Source: Pseudomonas fluorescens (GTDB lineage: Bacteria > Pseudomonadota > Gammaproteobacteria > Pseudomonadales > Pseudomonadaceae). Taken from it: a stretch of DNA of 64,000 bases. Made by a program: the position numbers and the translations under genes. The DNA is taken from assembly GCF_001902145.1 (NCBI RefSeq), contig NZ_MRST01000026.1:426342-490341 (forward strand), written 5' to 3'. A model generated the notes under the pieces. It was not told the origin of the DNA and did no database searches. It saw nothing but the letters and a program-made list of their open reading frames with translations. Position 1 is the first letter of the stretch; the number at the start of each line of letters is the position of its first letter. Shown in pieces: positions 9,428-18,327 of the stretch.

Positions 9428-10720
9428 ATGACCGCCAGCGCCCGGCACACCGCTTCCTACTACGCCGCCAGCAGCGTGCCGCAACCGGATTACCCGACGC
9501 TGACGGGTGAGGTGAACGCCGATGTCTGTGTGATCGGCGGGGGTTTCTCCGGGCTCAACACCGCCCTGGAATTGGCCGAGCGCGGCTTTCGCGTCGTGTT
9601 GCTGGAGGCGCGCAAAATCGGCTGGGGCGCCAGCGGGCGCAATGGTGGCCAGTTGATTCGCGGTGTCGGCCACGGGCTGGATCAGTTCACCCAGGTAATC
9701 GGCAGCGACGGCGTGCGCCAGATGAAGCTGATGGGCCTGGAAGCCGTGGAGATCGTGCGCGAGCGTGTGGAGCGCTTCCAGATCCCCTGTGACCTGACCT
9801 GGGGCTACTGCGACCTGGCCAACAAACCCCGCGACCTGCAGGGCTTGGCCGAGGATGCCGAAGAGCTGCACAGCCTGGGTTACCGCCACCCAGTGCGCCT
9901 GTTGCAAGCCAGCGAGATGGGCACGGTAATCGGCTCTGATCGCTATGTAGGCGGCATGATCGATATGGGTTCCGGCCATCTGCACCCGCTGAACCTGGCA
10001 CTGGGTGAGGCTGCCGTTGCCCAGCAGCTGGGCGTGGCGCTGTACGAGCAATCCCAAGTGACCCGCATCGACTATGGTCCTGAGGTCAAGGTGCATACCG
10101 CCCAAGGTACTGTGCGCGCCAAGACCCTGGTACTGGCCTGCAACGCCTACCTGAACGGGCTCAACCCACAACTGAGCGGCAAGGTGCTGCCGGCCGGCAG
10201 CTATATCATTGCCACCGAGCCCTTGAGCGAAGCGCAAGCCACCCGCCTGTTACCGCAGAACATGGCCGTGTGCGACCAGCGCGTGACGGTGGACTACTTC
10301 CGCCTGTCCGCCGACCGTCGCCTGTTGTTCGGCGGCGCCTGCCACTACTCCGGTCGAGACCCCAAGGACATCGGCGCCTACATGCGGCCGAAGATGCTGC
10401 AGGTATTCCCTCAATTGGCCGACGTAAAGATCGACTACCAATGGGGCGGCATGATCGGCATCGGTGCCAACCGCCTGCCGCAGATTGGCCGCCTGGCCGA
10501 TCAGCCCAACGTGTATTACGCCCAGGCCTATGCTGGTCATGGCCTCAATGCCACGCATTTGGCAGGCAAGCTGCTGGCCGAGGCCATCAGCGGCCAGCAA
10601 CAGGGGCGCTTCGATCTGTTCGCCCAAGTGCCGCACATCACCTTCCCCGGCGGCAAACACCTGCGTTCGCCGCTGCTGGCCTTGGGGATGCTCTGGCATC
10701 GCCTCAAGGAACTGCTCTGA
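9428..10720 (+). CDS. FAD-dependent oxidoreductase, PauB/PuuB/OrdL-like
   Basis: The 430-residue product is a DAO-fold flavoprotein with an N-terminal FAD motif VIGGGFSGLNTALELAERG (about residues 32-50) and a C-terminal YAQAYAGHGLNATHLAGK segment. Relatives such as PuuB and PauB oxidise gamma-glutamyl-polyamines. The position equals PA5309, which I recall as PauB4; together with pauR and the aldehyde dehydrogenase at 15593-17086 this suggests polyamine catabolism. The ATG at 9428 has GGAGG six bases upstream. Substrate is inferred; other amine oxidases have the same fold. Confidence 0.85.
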   Translation: MTASARHTASYYAASSVPQPDYPTLTGEVNADVCVIGGGFSGLNTALELAERGFRVVLLEARKIGWGASGRNGGQLIRGVGHGLDQFTQVIGSDGVRQMKLMGLEAVEIVRERVERFQIPCDLTWGYCDLANKPRDLQGLAEDAEELHSLGYRHPVRLLQASEMGTVIGSDRYVGGMIDMGSGHLHPLNLALGEAAVAQQLGVALYEQSQVTRIDYGPEVKVHTAQGTVRAKTLVLACNAYLNGLNPQLSGKVLPAGSYIIATEPLSEAQATRLLPQNMAVCDQRVTVDYFRLSADRRLLFGGACHYSGRDPKDIGAYMRPKMLQVFPQLADVKIDYQWGGMIGIGANRLPQIGRLADQPNVYYAQAYAGHGLNATHLAGKLLAEAISGQQQGRFDLFAQVPHITFPGGKHLRSPLLALGMLWHRLKELL

Positions 10721-10945
10721 TCAATCGCGCCAGAAGGGTTTCAAGCCCTCACGGCGCGCCTGCTCGGCGGTCAGCCCAATGTCGCGTAACTGCTCGCGGG
10801 TCAGGCCCAGCAGGGTCTTGCGCGTATGACGACGACGCCAGAACAGACTCCAGCGGCCAGGCGCCGGGGCAGTGATCACCTGCTCCTGCCCCGCTTCCAG
10901 TTCCTGACTGTGTAACGCCAGCCGTACATCGCTCATGCCACTCAT
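10721..10945 (-). CDS. DUF1127 domain protein
   Basis: The 74-residue product ends in the DUF1127 motif (W..RR..RK.LLGL..EQL.DIGLT..QA..EG.KPFWRD), a short arginine-rich module common in proteobacteria. Some DUF1127 proteins in other bacteria act in phosphate and RNA metabolism, but no role is known here. The ATG at 10945 has GAGGGG seven bases upstream, better than the upstream starts. Its stop codon directly abuts that of the convergent oxidase gene. The pairing with a MocR regulator matches PA5283-PA5284. Confidence 0.82.
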   Translation of the reverse strand: MSGMSDVRLALHSQELEAGQEQVITAPAPGRWSLFWRRRHTRKTLLGLTREQLRDIGLTAEQARREGLKPFWRD

Positions 10946-11038
10946 TTGACTGCCCCTCATTGGCCTGTTGCCTTGAGTGACCAGCATGCGCGGGCGGCCA
11001 GAACCATTACAGATTCACCCTACTTTTATTTGACCCAT

Positions 11039-11090
11039 ACAGATACTGTCTTTGGGTGGCTGAATCCTGTATTTTCCCCCTATCTGTACT
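11039..11090. promoter_or_regulatory. Repeated acagata/tatctgt motifs before the MocR gene
   Basis: The palindrome acagatactgt (11039-11049) and an inverted copy tatctgtact (11081-11090) lie in the divergent gap between the DUF1127 and MocR genes. MocR regulators commonly bind paired sites near their own promoter. Confidence 0.35.
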
Positions 11091-11111
11091 GGTCCCTCGG
11101 GAGCGACCACC

Positions 11112-12536
11112 ATGACCCTTTACGTCAACCTCGCCGAATTGCTCGGCACCCGCATTGAACAGGGCTTCTATCGTCCGGGCGATCGACTGCCCTCGGTGCG
11201 GGCCTTGAGTGTGGAACATGGGGTCAGCCTGAGCACCGTACAGCAAGCCTACCGGTTGCTCGAAGACAACGGCCTGGCGACGCCTAAGCCCAAGTCTGGT
11301 TACTTTGTGCCAGCCGGCCGCGAGCTGCCGGCGCTGCCCGAGGTCGGTCGCCCGGCTCAGCGGCCGGTGGAAATTTCCCAATGGGATCTGGTGCTGGAGT
11401 TGATTCGCGCCGTGCCACGCAAGGACGTCATACAGCTGGGCCGCGGCATGCCGGATGTACTGTCACCCACCTTGAAGCCGCTGCTGCGTAGCCTCGCCCG
11501 TGTCAGCCGTCGCCAAGATCTGCCGGGGCTGTATTACGACAATATCCTCGGCTGTATGGAACTGCGTGAGCAAATCGCCCGGCTGTCATTGGACTCCGGT
11601 TGCCAACTGAGCGCCGAAGACATCGTGATCACCACCGGTTGTCACGAGGCTCTTTCGGCCAGCATTCACGCGATTTGTGAGCCCGGCGATATCGTCGCGG
11701 TGGATTCGCCCAGCTTCCACGGCGCCATGCAGACCCTCAAGGGCCTGGGCATGAAAGCCCTGGAAATCCCCACCGACCCGCTCACCGGCATCAGCCTGGA
11801 GGCCCTGGAGCTGGCGCTGGAACAGTGGCCGATCAAAGTCATCCAGCTCACCCCAAACTGCAACAACCCCTTGGGCTACATCATGCCGGAAGCGCGCAAA
11901 CGCGCCTTGCTGACCCTGGCCCAGCGCTTTGACGTGGCGATAATCGAAGACGATGTGTATGGCGAGCTGGCCTACAGCTACCCACGCCCGCGCACCATCA
12001 AATCCTTCGATGAAGACGGCCGTGTGCTGCTTTGCAGCTCGTTCTCCAAAACCCTGGCGCCCGGCCTGCGCATTGGTTGGGTCGCACCGGGACGCTACCT
12101 GGAACGGGTGCTGCACATGAAATACATCAGCACCGGTTCAACAGCCACGCAGCCGCAGATCGCCATTGCCGAATTTCTCAAAGGCGGCTATTTCGAGCCC
12201 CACTTACGCAGGATGCGCACTCAATACCAACGTAATCGCGACCTGATGCTTGATTGGGTCAGCCGCTACTTCCCCGCTGGCACGCGCGCCAGCCGGCCCC
12301 AGGGCAGCTTCATGTTATGGATCGAGCTGCCGGAGGGCTTCGACACCTTGAAGCTCAACCGCGTGCTGGTGGAACAAGGTGTACAGGTGGCGGTAGGCAG
12401 TATCTTTTCCGCCTCCGGCAAGTACCGTAACTGCTTGCGCATGAACTACGCTGCCAAGCCAACGCCGCAGATTGAAGAGGCTGTGCGCAAGGTGGGGGCG
12501 GCCGCAGGCAAGATGCTGAAAGAGACGGCGGACTGA
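11112..12536 (+). CDS. MocR/PdxR-type regulator (GntR helix-turn-helix plus aminotransferase domain)
   Basis: The 474-residue product has an N-terminal GntR winged helix (RPGDRLPSVRALSVEHGVSLSTVQQAYRLL, about residues 20-50) joined to a fold-type I aminotransferase domain. The PLP lysine lies in CSSFSKTLAPGLRIGWV and the aromatic/ Asn site in TPNCNNPLGY. MocR proteins use PLP as sensor cofactor and usually control a neighbouring gene. Divergent DUF1127 gene at 10721-10945 is the nearest possible target. Ligand and target are not known from sequence. Confidence 0.9.
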   Translation: MTLYVNLAELLGTRIEQGFYRPGDRLPSVRALSVEHGVSLSTVQQAYRLLEDNGLATPKPKSGYFVPAGRELPALPEVGRPAQRPVEISQWDLVLELIRAVPRKDVIQLGRGMPDVLSPTLKPLLRSLARVSRRQDLPGLYYDNILGCMELREQIARLSLDSGCQLSAEDIVITTGCHEALSASIHAICEPGDIVAVDSPSFHGAMQTLKGLGMKALEIPTDPLTGISLEALELALEQWPIKVIQLTPNCNNPLGYIMPEARKRALLTLAQRFDVAIIEDDVYGELAYSYPRPRTIKSFDEDGRVLLCSSFSKTLAPGLRIGWVAPGRYLERVLHMKYISTGSTATQPQIAIAEFLKGGYFEPHLRRMRTQYQRNRDLMLDWVSRYFPAGTRASRPQGSFMLWIELPEGFDTLKLNRVLVEQGVQVAVGSIFSASGKYRNCLRMNYAAKPTPQIEEAVRKVGAAAGKMLKETAD

Positions 12537-12597
12537 CCTTTCCCGAGCAATTGCCGTCATATGCCACAACCGACCTGACCTGGAAGCAGTTTCCTTG

Positions 12598-14166
12598 ATG
12601 ATTCGACGGCTTTTACCGTTTTGCCTGCTGGGCGCACTGGCCCTGGGCGGCTGCGCCACGGTCGACACATCGCGCATCCCCAGCGATGCCCTGCCCGCGA
12701 CGGACTCCTCGTTCGGTCGCTCGATCCAGGCCCAGGCGGCCCCCTACCAAGGGCGTTCGGGCTTCCGCTTGCTGCCCAACAGCAGTGAAGCCTTCATGGC
12801 TCGCGCCGAGTTGATCCGCAACGCCCAGACCAGTCTCGACTTGCAGTACTACATCGTGCACGACGGCATCAGCACACGCATGCTCGTGGACGAATTGCTC
12901 AAGGCCGCCGACCGCGGGGTGCGCGTGCGCATTCTGCTGGACGACACCACCAGCGACGGCCTCGATCAGATCATCGCCACTCTCGCCGCTCACCCCAAGA
13001 TCGAAATCCGCCTGTTCAACCCGCTGCACCTGGGACGCAGCACCGGCGTTACACGCGCCATGGGCCGTGTATTCAACCTGTCACTGCAACACCGACGCAT
13101 GCATAACAAGCTGTGGCTGGCCGATAACAGCGTGGCCATCGTTGGCGGGCGCAATCTGGGCGACGAGTATTTCGACGCCGAACCCAATTTGAATTTCACC
13201 GACATCGACATGCTCAGCGTCGGGCCGGTGGCCGAGCAATTGGGTCACAGCTTCGACCAGTACTGGAACAGCGCCCTGAGCAAGCCTATCGATGACTTCG
13301 TCTCGAACAAACCCTCCAAGGTCGACCTCGCCATCGCCCGCGGGCGCCTTGAAGCCTCACTGGCCCAGTCCCGTCAGCAGAACCACGCGCTGTATAACCG
13401 CCTGCGCACTTACCAGACCCAGCCCCGCATGGACATCTGGCGCCGCGAGTTGATCTGGGCCTGGAACCAGGCGCTGTGGGACGCGCCGAGCAAGGTACTG
13501 GCCAAGGCCGACCCCGACCCGCGACTGTTGCTGACCACTCAGCTGGCGCCAGAGCTGGCGGGGGTCAGCCATGAACTGATCATGATTTCGGCTTATTTCG
13601 TACCGGGCCAACCTGGGCTGGTCTACCTCACAGGGCGTGCCGATGCGGGTGTTTCGGTGCGCCTGCTGACCAACGCCCTCGAAGCCACCGATGTACCGGC
13701 CGTGCATGGTGGCTACGCACCGTATCGCAAGGCGTTGCTGAAGCATGGGGTCAAACTCTATGAGCTGCGCCGACAACCGGGCGACCCCAGTGCCAGCAGC
13801 GGCCCACACCTGTTTCGGCATGGCAGCTTCTATGGTTCGGATTCCAGCCTGCACAGCAAGGCGATGATCTTTGATCGCGAGAAGTCATTTGTCGGCTCGT
13901 TCAATTTCGACCCACGTTCGGTGCTGTGGAACACCGAAGTCGGCGTACTGGTGGACAGCCCTGAACTGGCGGAACACGTGCGCAACCTGGCGCTGGAAGG
14001 TATGGCGCCGGCGCTGAGCTATGAGGCGAAATTGCAGGATGGCAATGTGGTGTGGGTGACCGAGGACAACGGGCAACTGCACACCCTGACCCGTGAGCCC
14101 GGCAGCTGGTGGCGCCGCTTCAATGCCTGGTTCGCTACTTCAGTTGGCCTGGAACGCATGCTCTAA
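12598..14166 (+). CDS. Phospholipase D family lipoprotein (cardiolipin synthase-like)
   Basis: The 522-residue product begins with a lipoprotein signal ending in LALGGC (Cys19). It has two HKD motifs of the phospholipase D superfamily: HNKLWLADNSVAIVGGRNLG and HSKAMIFDREKSFVGSFNFD. Such enzymes transfer phosphatidyl groups; the length and the paired HKD sites resemble ClsC-type cardiolipin synthases, but the lipid anchor suggests an envelope-attached enzyme of uncertain substrate. ATG at 12598 is used; a TTG one codon earlier is possible. It follows the MocR gene by about 60 bases and may be cotranscribed. Confidence 0.85.
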   Translation: MIRRLLPFCLLGALALGGCATVDTSRIPSDALPATDSSFGRSIQAQAAPYQGRSGFRLLPNSSEAFMARAELIRNAQTSLDLQYYIVHDGISTRMLVDELLKAADRGVRVRILLDDTTSDGLDQIIATLAAHPKIEIRLFNPLHLGRSTGVTRAMGRVFNLSLQHRRMHNKLWLADNSVAIVGGRNLGDEYFDAEPNLNFTDIDMLSVGPVAEQLGHSFDQYWNSALSKPIDDFVSNKPSKVDLAIARGRLEASLAQSRQQNHALYNRLRTYQTQPRMDIWRRELIWAWNQALWDAPSKVLAKADPDPRLLLTTQLAPELAGVSHELIMISAYFVPGQPGLVYLTGRADAGVSVRLLTNALEATDVPAVHGGYAPYRKALLKHGVKLYELRRQPGDPSASSGPHLFRHGSFYGSDSSLHSKAMIFDREKSFVGSFNFDPRSVLWNTEVGVLVDSPELAEHVRNLALEGMAPALSYEAKLQDGNVVWVTEDNGQLHTLTREPGSWWRRFNAWFATSVGLERML

Positions 14167-14183
14167 GAACACTCCAGATCACC

Positions 14184-14273
14184 TGTGGGAGCCGGGCTTG
14201 CCCGCGATAGCGGTGTGCCAGGCAACACATAAGCCGCTGAGAAACCGTTATCGCAGGCAAGCCAGCTCCCACA
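14184..14273. repeat. REP pair of the second type (tgtgggagc...gggcttgcc)
   Basis: An imperfect inverted pair of REP sequences with ends tgtgggagccgggcttgccc and gcaggcaagccagctcccac flanks a 40-base spacer. It lies between convergent PLD and MFS genes. The sequence differs from the taggagcgagcttgctcg class. Confidence 0.8.
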
Positions 14274-14291
14274 ATTGATTGCATTTCAAGG

Positions 14292-15434
14292 TCAGGCCGG
14301 CTGTGTAACACCGAAAGCCCCCTGGCGCAGCAACAGCACCACCAACCCCAGCGCCCCGGCCGCCATCAGCAGCGCCAGCGCATGCCCACTGATCCACTGG
14401 CTGCCCGCCCCCGCCACCAGCGGCCCGATCAGGCAGCCAATGCCCCACAGCTGCGCCACATGAGCGTTGGCACGCACCAACGCATCGTCGCGGTAGCGCT
14501 CGCCAATCAAAATCAGCGACAAGGTAAACAACCCGCCGGCACTGGCGCCGAACAGCACCCACACCGGCCAGATCAGCAACGTGTGCATCAATAACGGAAT
14601 CGCCAGGCTCGACGCCAGCAACAGCAGCGCACATCCCAGGAACAACGTGCGGCGCGGCAAGTAGTCGGCCAGGGCGCCAATGGGCAATTGCAGCAACGCA
14701 TCGCCCACCACCACCGTGCTGACCATCGCCAAGGCGATCTCGGCGGTAAATCCCTGTTGCAGGCAGTACACCGGCAACAGCGTCAGGATCATCGCTTCAA
14801 ACGCGGCGAATAACGCCACCGCCCAGGCAATCGCCGGCAGGCTCAGGCAAAAGCGCCACAGCTCGTTGAACGTGACGCTGAACGCATCAGCCGTCGGCGC
14901 CCCGGATCGCCCCAGCAACAGCAGCGGCGCCACCACCAAAAGACCAACGCCTACCCAGAAACCGTAATCATGATCGGTGCCCATCAGGCCCAGCAGCAAC
15001 GGACCCGACAGCTGGCTCAAGGCATAGGTGCAGCCATACAGCGCCACCAGGCGGCCACGCCACTGCTCCACCACCAATTGGTTGATCCAGCTTTCACCCA
15101 GGATAAATACGATGGTCAGGATCACCCCGATCATCAGCCTGAGCACCAGCCACACCGGGTAGCTGGGCAGGATCGCCAGCAAGCCGATGGACACCGCACC
15201 GGCCCACAGGCACAGGCGCATCAAGTTGGCAGTGCCGAGCCAGGACGCCATGCGGCTGGAGACCTTGGCGCCCAGCAGTACGCCGAATGCCGGCATCGCC
15301 GCCATCACGCCGATGGCGAAACTGCCATAACCCCAGCCTTCAAGACGCAGGGATACCAACGGCATGCTGACACCCAGGGCCAGGCCAACGCTGAGTACCG
15401 AGGCCAGCACGGCGAAATAAGTCCCCCAACGCAT
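14292..15434 (-). CDS. MFS transporter
   Basis: The 380-residue product is strongly hydrophobic with about twelve predicted membrane segments and MFS-like features (for example GVLLGAKVSSRMASWLGTAN, a motif A-like loop between helices 2 and 3). The ATG at 15434 is chosen because AGGAG lies seven bases upstream; the open frame begins 11 codons earlier. The position near the MocR and DUF1127 genes matches PA5282. The substrate cannot be inferred. Confidence 0.88.
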   Translation of the reverse strand: MRWGTYFAVLASVLSVGLALGVSMPLVSLRLEGWGYGSFAIGVMAAMPAFGVLLGAKVSSRMASWLGTANLMRLCLWAGAVSIGLLAILPSYPVWLVLRLMIGVILTIVFILGESWINQLVVEQWRGRLVALYGCTYALSQLSGPLLLGLMGTDHDYGFWVGVGLLVVAPLLLLGRSGAPTADAFSVTFNELWRFCLSLPAIAWAVALFAAFEAMILTLLPVYCLQQGFTAEIALAMVSTVVVGDALLQLPIGALADYLPRRTLFLGCALLLLASSLAIPLLMHTLLIWPVWVLFGASAGGLFTLSLILIGERYRDDALVRANAHVAQLWGIGCLIGPLVAGAGSQWISGHALALLMAAGALGLVVLLLRQGAFGVTQPA

Positions 15435-15473
15435 TGCCACGCTCCTGTGGATAATTCTGGTTCGCAAAACGAA

Positions 15474-15575
15474 CTGTAGGAGCGAGCTTGCTCGCGAAAA
15501 ACGTTAACGATGACGCGTTCATGCTGGATAAACGCGGCGCCTTCAGGTTCTTCGCGAGCAAGCTCGCTCCTACAG
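15474..15575. repeat. REPIN
   Basis: A 102-bp element with taggagcgagcttgctcg at one end and its exact complement at the other. Its central part (aacgttaacgatgacgcg ... ggcgcctt) resembles those of other REPINs here. It lies between the MFS start region and the aldehyde dehydrogenase stop. Confidence 0.95.
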
Positions 15576-15592
15576 GGGATCAGCAGTGTTGC

Positions 15593-17086
15593 TTAGAGCT
15601 TGATCCAGGTCGCCTTCAGCTCGGTGTACTTGTCGAATGCATGCAGCGACTTGTCGCGGCCATTACCCGACTGCTTGAAACCACCGAACGGTGCGGTCAT
15701 GTCGCCGCCGTCGTACTGGTTAACCCACACGCTGCCGGCGCGCAGAGCCTTGGCCGTCAGGTGTGCCTTGGAGATATCCGCCGTCCACACCGCCGCAGCC
15801 AGGCCGTATTGGGTGTCGTTGGCGATGGCGATGGCTTCTTCGGCGCTGTCGAAAGTGATCACCGACAGGACCGGGCCAAAGATCTCTTCCTGGGCGATCT
15901 TCATGGCATTGGTCACGCCGTCGAAAATCGTCGGCTCGACGTAGGTGCCGCCGGACTCTTCCAGGGTACGCTTGCCACCCGCGACCAGCTTGGCGCCATC
16001 GGCGTGGCCAGCTTCAATGTACGAAAGCACGGTGTTCATCTGCTGCGTATCCACCAATGCACCCACAGTGGTGGCTGGGTCCAGTGGGTTGCCGGGTTTC
16101 CAGCCCTTGAGGGCCTCGATCACCAGCGGCAGGAAGGTGTCCTTGATCGAGCGCTCGACCAGCAGCCGCGAGCCGGCGGTGCAGACTTCGCCCTGGTTGA
16201 AGGCAATGGCACTGGCGGCAGATTCGGCCGCCGCTTGCAGGTTCGGCGCATCGGCAAACACAATGTTCGGGCTCTTGCCGCCAGCCTCCAGCCAGACACG
16301 CTTCATGTTCGATTCGCCGGAGCGGATCAACAGTTGCTTGGCGATCTTGGTCGAGCCCGTGAACACCAGGGTATCGACGTCCATATGCACCGCCAGGGCG
16401 TTGCCCACGGTGTGGCCATAGCCAGGCAGCACGTTGAAGACGCCTTTTGGAATACCAGCCTCAACGGCCAACGCGGCGATGCGGATGGCGGTGAGCGGGG
16501 ATTTTTCGGACGGTTTCAGGATGACAGAGTTACCGGTGGACAGCGCCGGACCGAGTTTCCAGCAGGCCATCATCAACGGAAAGTTCCACGGCACGATGGC
16601 GCCAACGACACCGACGGGCTCGCGGGTCACCAGGCCCAGTTGATCGTGAGGCGTGGCGGCGACTTCGTCGTAGATCTTGTCGATCGCCTCGCCGCTCCAG
16701 CTCAGGGCTTGCGCCGCGCCGGGGACGTCGATGTTCAGGGAATCGCTGATGGGTTTGCCCATGTCCAGGGTTTCGAGCAGCGCCAACTCTTCGGCGTTAG
16801 CCTTGAGCAGCGCGGCGAAACGGATCATGACGGACTTGCGCTTGGCCGGCGCCAGGCGCGACCACACACCGGAGTTGAAGGTGGCACGCGCATTTTCCAC
16901 GGCGCGCTGGGCGTCGCTGGCATCACAGCTGGCGACAGTCGCCAGCAAGCGCCCATCCACCGGGCTGATGCATTCGAAGGTGTCACCGGAAACGGCGGCG
17001 GTGTACTCGCCATTGATATAGGCGCGGCCTTCGATCTTCAGATCCTTGGCGCGTTGTTCCCAGTCGGCACGGGTCAGGGTGGTCAT
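15593..17086 (-). CDS. kauB: Aldehyde dehydrogenase, PauC/KauB/PuuC-like
   Basis: The 497-residue product is an NAD(P)-dependent aldehyde dehydrogenase with all key residues: cofactor-binding PWNFPLMMACWKLGPAL, the glutamate in LEAGGKSPNIVF, and the nucleophile cysteine in NQGEVCTAGSRLL. Length and sequence fit PuuC and the 4-guanidinobutyraldehyde dehydrogenase KauB (PA5312, also called PauC), which oxidises aldehydes from polyamine and arginine catabolism. A strong ribosome binding site (AGGAGG) precedes the ATG. The aminotransferase gene that I recall following kauB in PAO1 is not present here. Exact substrate is inferred. Confidence 0.9.
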   Translation of the reverse strand: MTTLTRADWEQRAKDLKIEGRAYINGEYTAAVSGDTFECISPVDGRLLATVASCDASDAQRAVENARATFNSGVWSRLAPAKRKSVMIRFAALLKANAEELALLETLDMGKPISDSLNIDVPGAAQALSWSGEAIDKIYDEVAATPHDQLGLVTREPVGVVGAIVPWNFPLMMACWKLGPALSTGNSVILKPSEKSPLTAIRIAALAVEAGIPKGVFNVLPGYGHTVGNALAVHMDVDTLVFTGSTKIAKQLLIRSGESNMKRVWLEAGGKSPNIVFADAPNLQAAAESAASAIAFNQGEVCTAGSRLLVERSIKDTFLPLVIEALKGWKPGNPLDPATTVGALVDTQQMNTVLSYIEAGHADGAKLVAGGKRTLEESGGTYVEPTIFDGVTNAMKIAQEEIFGPVLSVITFDSAEEAIAIANDTQYGLAAAVWTADISKAHLTAKALRAGSVWVNQYDGGDMTAPFGGFKQSGNGRDKSLHAFDKYTELKATWIKL

Positions 17087-17254
17087 GCGAGTGTCCTCCT
17101 CTTATTGAATAGAGGGCCAGGCGGATGTCCCCCCGGCAGCCTCAAAGAATTCTTGCCCGCCAGCCATCTGTTCGGCGCAAGGCAGCTGCCACCCTAAACC
17201 AGCGGCTGGGGATGTTTCAATATATTTGACATAACGGCAGTAAACGCCCTTGCG

Positions 17255-17274
17255 ATGTTCATTTTAATAAACAT
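17255..17274. promoter_or_regulatory. Palindrome between the divergent aldehyde dehydrogenase and cupin genes
   Basis: atgttcattttaataaacat is a 20-bp imperfect palindrome (eight of ten positions pair) in the AT-rich divergent promoter region. It could be an operator for either gene. Confidence 0.35.
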
Positions 17275-17316
17275 AGACTTTGGACTCTCCAACCGCAGGC
17301 CAGACGGGAAATGCAC

Positions 17317-17679
17317 ATGAGCATCCAGGACATCGTCGATTTCAGCCAAGCCAACACCGCCCCCGAACGCTACCGCCCTGCCGCCGAAAAAATCCTCAAG
17401 GGCGATCCCGAACAGACACTCTACAACCACTACAACAGCCCATGCGGCCAGATGAACGCTGGCGTCTGGGAAGGTGAAGTGGGCCAGTGGAAGGTCAATT
17501 ACACCGAGCATGAGTACTGCGAGATCGTGCAAGGCGTGTCGGTGCTGCGCGATGCCGAGGGGAATGCCAAGACCCTGCGAGCCGGCGACCGCTTTGTGAT
17601 TCCCGCAGGTTTCAGCGGTACCTGGGAAGTGCTGGAAGCGTGCCGCAAGATCTACGTGGTGTTTGAACAGAAAGCCTGA
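17317..17679 (+). CDS. Cupin domain protein
   Basis: The 120-residue product is a single small cupin (DUF861-like/RmlC-like fold) with the segments WKVNYTEHEYCEIVQGVSVL and RAGDRFVIPAGFSGTWEV. Such proteins often accompany amine or aldehyde catabolic genes, and this gene is divergent from the aldehyde dehydrogenase. The ATG at 17317 is preferred because GGGAA lies six bases upstream; an ATG two codons earlier abuts that site. Function is unknown. It is followed by a strong terminator. Confidence 0.83.
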   Translation: MSIQDIVDFSQANTAPERYRPAAEKILKGDPEQTLYNHYNSPCGQMNAGVWEGEVGQWKVNYTEHEYCEIVQGVSVLRDAEGNAKTLRAGDRFVIPAGFSGTWEVLEACRKIYVVFEQKA

Positions 17680-17694
17680 TCACCAAACCCCAGG

Positions 17695-17733
17695 CAAAAA
17701 AAAGCCCGCATCGTGAGATACGGGCTTTTTTTC
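17695..17733. terminator. Bidirectional terminator between the cupin gene and rpmG
   Basis: The stem aaagcccg/cgggcttt (17701-17728) has A-rich sequence before and a T-run after it, so it can stop transcription from both convergent genes. Confidence 0.9.
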
Positions 17734-17750
17734 ACAAGGAAGAAAATCAA

Positions 17751-17906
17751 TTACTTGATTTTGCCTTCTTTGTAGATCACGTGCTTGCGAACGCGCGGGT
17801 CGAACATTTTCTTTTCGAGCTTGTCCGGGGTAGTACGCTTGTTCTTGTCGGTAGTGTAGAAGTGACCAGTACCGGCGCTAGAGATCATTCGAATCAATTC
17901 ACGCAT
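17751..17906 (-). CDS. rpmG: 50S ribosomal protein L33
   Basis: This 51-residue gene reads [20 protein letters not shown] at its start and ends in [11 protein letters not shown], the typical L33 sequence. It is a small basic protein near the E-site of the large subunit. It follows rpmB by 11 bases on the same strand, the usual rpmB-rpmG operon. The form lacks the zinc-binding cysteines of the C+ type. Confidence 0.97.
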   Translation of the reverse strand: MRELIRMISSAGTGHFYTTDKNKRTTPDKLEKKMFDPRVRKHVIYKEGKIK

Positions 17907-17917
17907 GATAGAGCTCC

Positions 17918-18151
17918 TTAGATCTTGCCAGCGGCGCGGATTTCGGCCAGCACGACAGTGATGCCACGCTTGTCGATAATACGCATGCCTTTAGCAGATA
18001 CACGCAGGCGAACAAAACGTTTCTCTTCTTCAACCCAGAAGCGGTGATGCTGCAGGTTCGGCAGGAAACGACGACGGGTTTTGTTATTTGCGTGGGAAAT
18101 GTTATTCCCAGTCACCGGACCCTTACCGGTAACTTGACAGACTCTCGACAT
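17918..18151 (-). CDS. rpmB: 50S ribosomal protein L28
   Basis: The 77-residue product begins [20 protein letters not shown] and has the exact length of bacterial L28. It is a large-subunit protein and first gene of the rpmB-rpmG operon. A leader of roughly 140 bases runs from the candidate promoter at 18299-18327 and contains a 7-bp stem-loop. Confidence 0.97.
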   Translation of the reverse strand: MSRVCQVTGKGPVTGNNISHANNKTRRRFLPNLQHHRFWVEEEKRFVRLRVSAKGMRIIDKRGITVVLAEIRAAGKI

Positions 18152-18176
18152 GCCTCAGCCCTCTAAAACCACATGC

Positions 18177-18195
18177 CCAACCCGGCATGGGTTGG
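18177..18195 (-). promoter_or_regulatory. Stem-loop in the rpmB leader
   Basis: CCAACCC and GGGTTGG form a perfect 7-bp stem with a 5-base loop, ending about 26 bases before the rpmB start codon. It has no T-run, so it is not a simple terminator. Confidence 0.45.
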
Positions 18196-18298
18196 CCGCT
18201 TAATCTCTCAGTCATTTGGCGCCAGGCGCCGCGTTTCTTTAGGGTCTTACCGGCTACACCTACAGTGAAGGAACCGGGCCCCTAGAAAAGAGCGCTGC

Positions 18299-18327
18299 TT
18301 TATACCAGAAAGACCCCAGTGCAACAA
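18299..18327 (-). promoter_or_regulatory. Candidate sigma-70 promoter of rpmB-rpmG
   Basis: On the - strand TTGTTG, a 17-base spacer and TATAAA occur, with TGG directly before the -10 (extended -10). Transcription would start near 18291. The remainder of the 457-base stretch 18152-18608 holds no gene that I can support. Confidence 0.55.
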
